Notes under the pieces: model-generated | What the model was told of the DNA's origin: nothing | Seen by the model: only the letters and a program-made list of their open reading frames with translations | Databases searched by the model: none | In this document: piece after piece, positions 60,371 through 64,000 of the stretch | How the letters are laid out: the number at the start of each line of letters is the position of its first letter | Position numbering within the stretch: the first letter of the stretch is position 1 | Assembly: GCA_011009095.1 (NCBI GenBank) | Contig: VTPC01004508.1 | Location: 8,851-72,850, forward strand | Direction of reading: 5' to 3' | Source: Ignelater luminosus | Lineage: Eukaryota; Arthropoda; Insecta; Coleoptera; Elateridae | DNA length: 64,000 bases | Position numbers and translations under genes: made by a program

Positions 60371-63300
60371 TTAAAAACACCAATGGAGTATTAGTATGTT
60401 ATCTCATTTACAATATATGAGAAAAATGGAAGCGATAAGCTGTGGTAATACTAACAATAAAAAATTTTCATCTTAATACAAACAATAACTAAAATTCGCA
60501 GAGCTCTTTCATAACCTGCTAATTGGATAATTTTCTAGTCACCTAAGTCTTTTCTAATTAACAATAATAATTAAAAATAATAATAATTACAAAACAAACA
60601 TGAAAGCAGCTCGGAAATATATTTGTTTTATGTGATGTACAAGGAAACTAACGGCTTTAATTACAGTGTACTGCAATAAATGCTTGGATTCCATAGAAGA
60701 TTCTTAAATATTTTTCTAAAGTTTTGCAAAATTAAATGCACATAAACACTCCATTAATTAATGAAGGTGCAGAAAAGCCGACAATTCCTGGAATTCTCAA
60801 GGTAATAGGTTTTGATGTAATGTAAGTTTTTTTTCGTTTTTCCCTGGAGGGAATTTTAAAATTCCACGCTTGAATTAGTGGAAATAGCCCCCTTAGAGTT
60901 AATGCAATTATTTTGTTTTAGGAAACTTTAATGTATTTTCTGTCTAAAACCTACTTTTATCAATTATCCAACATGACATAACAATTTTTTCGATTCAGAT
61001 TAACTGTAACTTCAAAATCGAACCTGTTTGGTTTTTTTATAACTAAATGGGAAGATTTTATATTCTTCTAGTTACCCTAAGTTTGAAAGCGTCGATGATA
61101 CGTCTTGAAGCCTTATTATTTAGTTTAATAAGAAGAGCATATGTCATCCTTTAGGAACGCGATCTACCTTTTAAACGATTTTTGCAATTAGAGAGCTTCA
61201 ATACTTCCTACAGTAGATCATCAAAGGATTACTTGCTTAGAGCCTTAATTGGTTTACTTTAAAATTTGCTTGTGCAACTTGAGATTAGTTATGCTTGAAA
61301 ACGTTTTCGTTGTAAGATAATATGCATCACGGTTGATGAAAAAGTGTGCCTCGTTGGTAACTTATGGGCTGGTCTTCTTTATTGCGTGAGTAGTATTTAA
61401 TTGCAACGGTGAATTAATTGGTTAATTAAATATTATGTGCGTAAGGACGCTTACTTAATTTATTACGTATTGCATGTGTGGTAATGTTTTAGAATTATAC
61501 GATAAAAATGTATTAATTGGCAGTTTTAGAATATTACATGAGACTGACTATGCAGTATTGCTAAAGTGATTTTTTTAAATGAAAGTTAATTTTTCGCAAT
61601 TCATCGGGGAATGGAACTAGTTATTAAATCCGCGCAAGCGAATCTTAAATAAATAATTAGTAGGGATAAAATTAAATCTCCCCTTTGTTTAGATTTTGTA
61701 AGGGGGAAGAATAAGTAGTTAATTAGACAAAAGAAAATAAAAGAAGGCAGTACACGATTTTTCTGTATTTGCTTAAGCGTCAGCTTTGTTCCTGTTTGTT
61801 AGAGGTTTGATTATCAACCCCAAGTAATATTTAGAAATTTAAGAAAAACAGGGGCGCATTAAATGGGATGATTATGGAAAAGCAAAACAAAGATGTAATT
61901 AATACGAAGCTCATCTTAAAATAAATGAAGTTTGTGGACGATTAACAGAGGTAATAATGATAACTAGAATTTATTAATTAAATTTTCTTTTGTGAATTTC
62001 CAAAATTAAATTTAGAATTGTATCGAATAATTAGCAATGGTACACACTGCACTGTTGTAAACTTTAGACTTTGATTGAGACGATGAGGCAATACAAAGTG
62101 TAACTATTTAAACAAACTGTTTGAATATAAGTTCACACCTGCATTTGCTAAGTAATATTCAAGATTTGTATTAATATCGTCATGGTCAAATCTTAAATAT
62201 AGGTTATGTATTGTTAAATTTTCAATACTGTTTTGAATTATTCTTATAATGTCTTATCAAACCTACTACGATCTAATAGTAATAAGGTCTTGATCAATGA
62301 CTTGAGTAGATTGGGCTAAATTGGCTAGGCTGAAGAAAAGCATAAAAGCATAAGAATTGTTATTGTAATATTAATCCTTTCATCTTTTGATTGATGGTCC
62401 AGTAATGATGAATGACATTTGAATGTTGCATATTATATTCATTATACTTTCTTTTTCTTCCGTAATTCCAATTTAAAGACAATCAAATTTAGAATCCACC
62501 CACCTACTTCCTTAATAAGAGGTTCAAACCCATCTTCGGCTTTCTTTTTTTTCCTAATAACTAACTATACTTTATGTTTTATTTAAATAACGCTTTTAAC
62601 GTTCAAGGAATAAAATAGCAGCAATTACAGATGTGAAAAAAATTTAGTACTTCAAGTTTCAAATTTTATCTTCATCTCAAACAAGACTAGGACATTAAAT
62701 TCCCTAGAATTAAAATTACGAAGACATTATTTTACAAGACCGCAAGAAATGTTCCGTATGTTTCACTATTTTACTTTGTCACTAGAAAAACTGGACAGTA
62801 ATGTCAAATGTCACGGTGATGACAAAAAGGACTTGTCCTTCCAGTAAATAAACACTAACTTATAACTTATTAAGAATTCTTTTTTTAAGCCACAAAAGCA
62901 TATCTCAAGAACGTCGTGAAGACGCAAAGAATCTTAATCTTTCCATCTCTTCTGAGAGTAATTAATTTTTTGTTTTTAATTTAATCTCAGCTTCGACTTT
63001 AATCTTGAAGACTTGGTGGGGAATTAAAGTTTTAAGATGTCTAAGAACCTGGTGGTCTCGTTTAGGAATAATTTAAATCTGAAGATTTGTGTCAGATAAA
63101 ATAAAATGCATTTGAGATGGTATTATAAGAAAAGTAGGTTAAATATGTATAGTATTTTTGTTATTGTAGTAGCTACACGTTGTAATTACTATTTTATATT
63201 TGTGTTTGCTGTATTTTTTAATTACGAACCTCTTTGTCGCCGAAATTCTTTTGTTTCGTAATGTTCTTTTAATGCCGCTTGTGTACTCGAATTTTCCATG

Positions 63301-64000
63301 CAATTCCAAATTGCAATACAATAAAGACTTCATCAAAAAAACAAAACAAAATAAGTAAAAGCGTTATTATTACTTTGTGACAATGACTAGCCGCAATATT
63401 TGTACTATTCTTGTTTAACCTTTGTAATTTTTTCAAACGATACATGAAATTCAAAATATCAGATCTCGATAATATTTGATTTATTTTGTTTGTTTAAATC
63501 GGAAAGAATCTTCAGTAATTGAACTATTATGTAAAATACCAGTTAATTTACAAAATAAATGCATATTTATTGTAGTGTTGACTTTATATTCATCCAAAAC
63601 ATTCAAAATGTAAATAAAAAGAAAAACAATGATGACGGTAATTGAAACTGGTTTTCTCCTTGTAAAATCAAACTGAAACGCAAAAACAGAAAATAAAAAT
63701 AGAATTCTTATAACAAATCTAAAATGCAGGTTCCCGCATTGTCCTGCTTTGCTGCGGTAGTAATAGTTTATTATTATTACTATTTATTGTAAACGTATTT
63801 TATATTTTAATAAGAAATAAAAATTTATTTTTCAAACATAAAATCTAAAATAAATATTTTTTCCTAAATACTTTTAAATAATGCAAAATTGTTCCAACAA
63901 AGCTTTTTATGTGTCACCAAATAAAAATAAAAGAATTGAACATTTAGAGAAGATCTTGCATAAATCTATCCACAAAAATTAACCGTTAAACTCCGATACG
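60371..64000. other. AT-rich spacer, no gene seen
   Basis: Frames at 63139-63336 and 63269-63454 (minus) overlap each other and show no domain. Several ATTATTATT runs occur near 63760-63790. No transposon ends, RNA genes or exons of the CLCA-like gene were recognised here. Confidence 0.5.

Noticed and set aside
62505-62545. AGGTTCAAACCC resembling a tRNA B box
   Set aside because: No matching A box, acceptor stem or cloverleaf could be drawn around it.
1-64000. CRISPR arrays, bacterial operons, LTR pairs, rRNA genes
   Set aside because: No regularly spaced repeats, long direct terminal repeats or rRNA-like conserved blocks were seen; the gene structures are spliced and eukaryotic.

Overview
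This is eukaryotic, AT-rich, gene-poor DNA. The intron sizes (about 50-75 bp in the compact genes), a tandem pair of M1 aminopeptidase-N-like genes, and the mix of R1/LOA/I-type, RTE-like and jockey-like LINEs with Tc1/mariner, hAT and Harbinger-like DNA elements suggest an insect, most likely a beetle. The order is an inference; no species can be named from the sequence alone.

Layout. 1-730: last three exons of a first aminopeptidase (5' part outside the window). 4722-10869: a complete second copy in ten exons (730 codons), with one intron swollen to 3.5 kb by retroelement debris. Both copies end about 160 residues after the GYYRVNYD motif, so both share a shortened C-terminal domain. 14.6-24.1 kb: a transposon graveyard with a well-bounded hAT-like element, a mariner fragment, a retroelement-linked Cys/His domain fragment, a decayed jockey-like LINE on the minus strand and one or two Tc1-like transposase remnants. 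26.7-28.1 kb: an RTE-like LINE that has lost its polymerase core, then a small TA-flanked MITE. 32.7-36.8 kb: the best-preserved retroelement, a two-ORF LINE with zinc-knuckle gag, APE endonuclease, reverse transcriptase and RNase H, carrying several frameshifts. 37.5-37.9 kb: a Harbinger-like MITE with long terminal inverted repeats. 39.7-40.8 kb: three diverged direct repeats.

41.8-42.6 kb: a GC-rich presumed promoter/5' UTR and the first coding exon (signal peptide) of a calcium-activated chloride channel regulator (CLCA)-like protein; no further exon is recognised downstream. 52.2-54.0 kb: a compact housekeeping block, a partial ribonuclease H1 (minus) divergent from an intact COX19 (plus), followed after 32 bases by the first three exons of phosphopantothenoylcysteine decarboxylase (plus). 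Both flanking genes lack their 3' exons here, while COX19 is whole. The remainder to 64 kb is AT-rich DNA with unassigned coding-like debris (57.7-59.8 kb) and a mariner-type MITE at 60.1 kb.

No new defence, toxin or gene-cluster system was found. The most unusual items are the paired C-terminal truncation and the altered GXMEN motif of the aminopeptidases, the truncated-intact-truncated block around COX19, the near-overlap of COX19 and PPCDC, and the RTE copy lacking its catalytic core. Exon limits were set by eye from GT/AG sites, reading phase and family resemblance.
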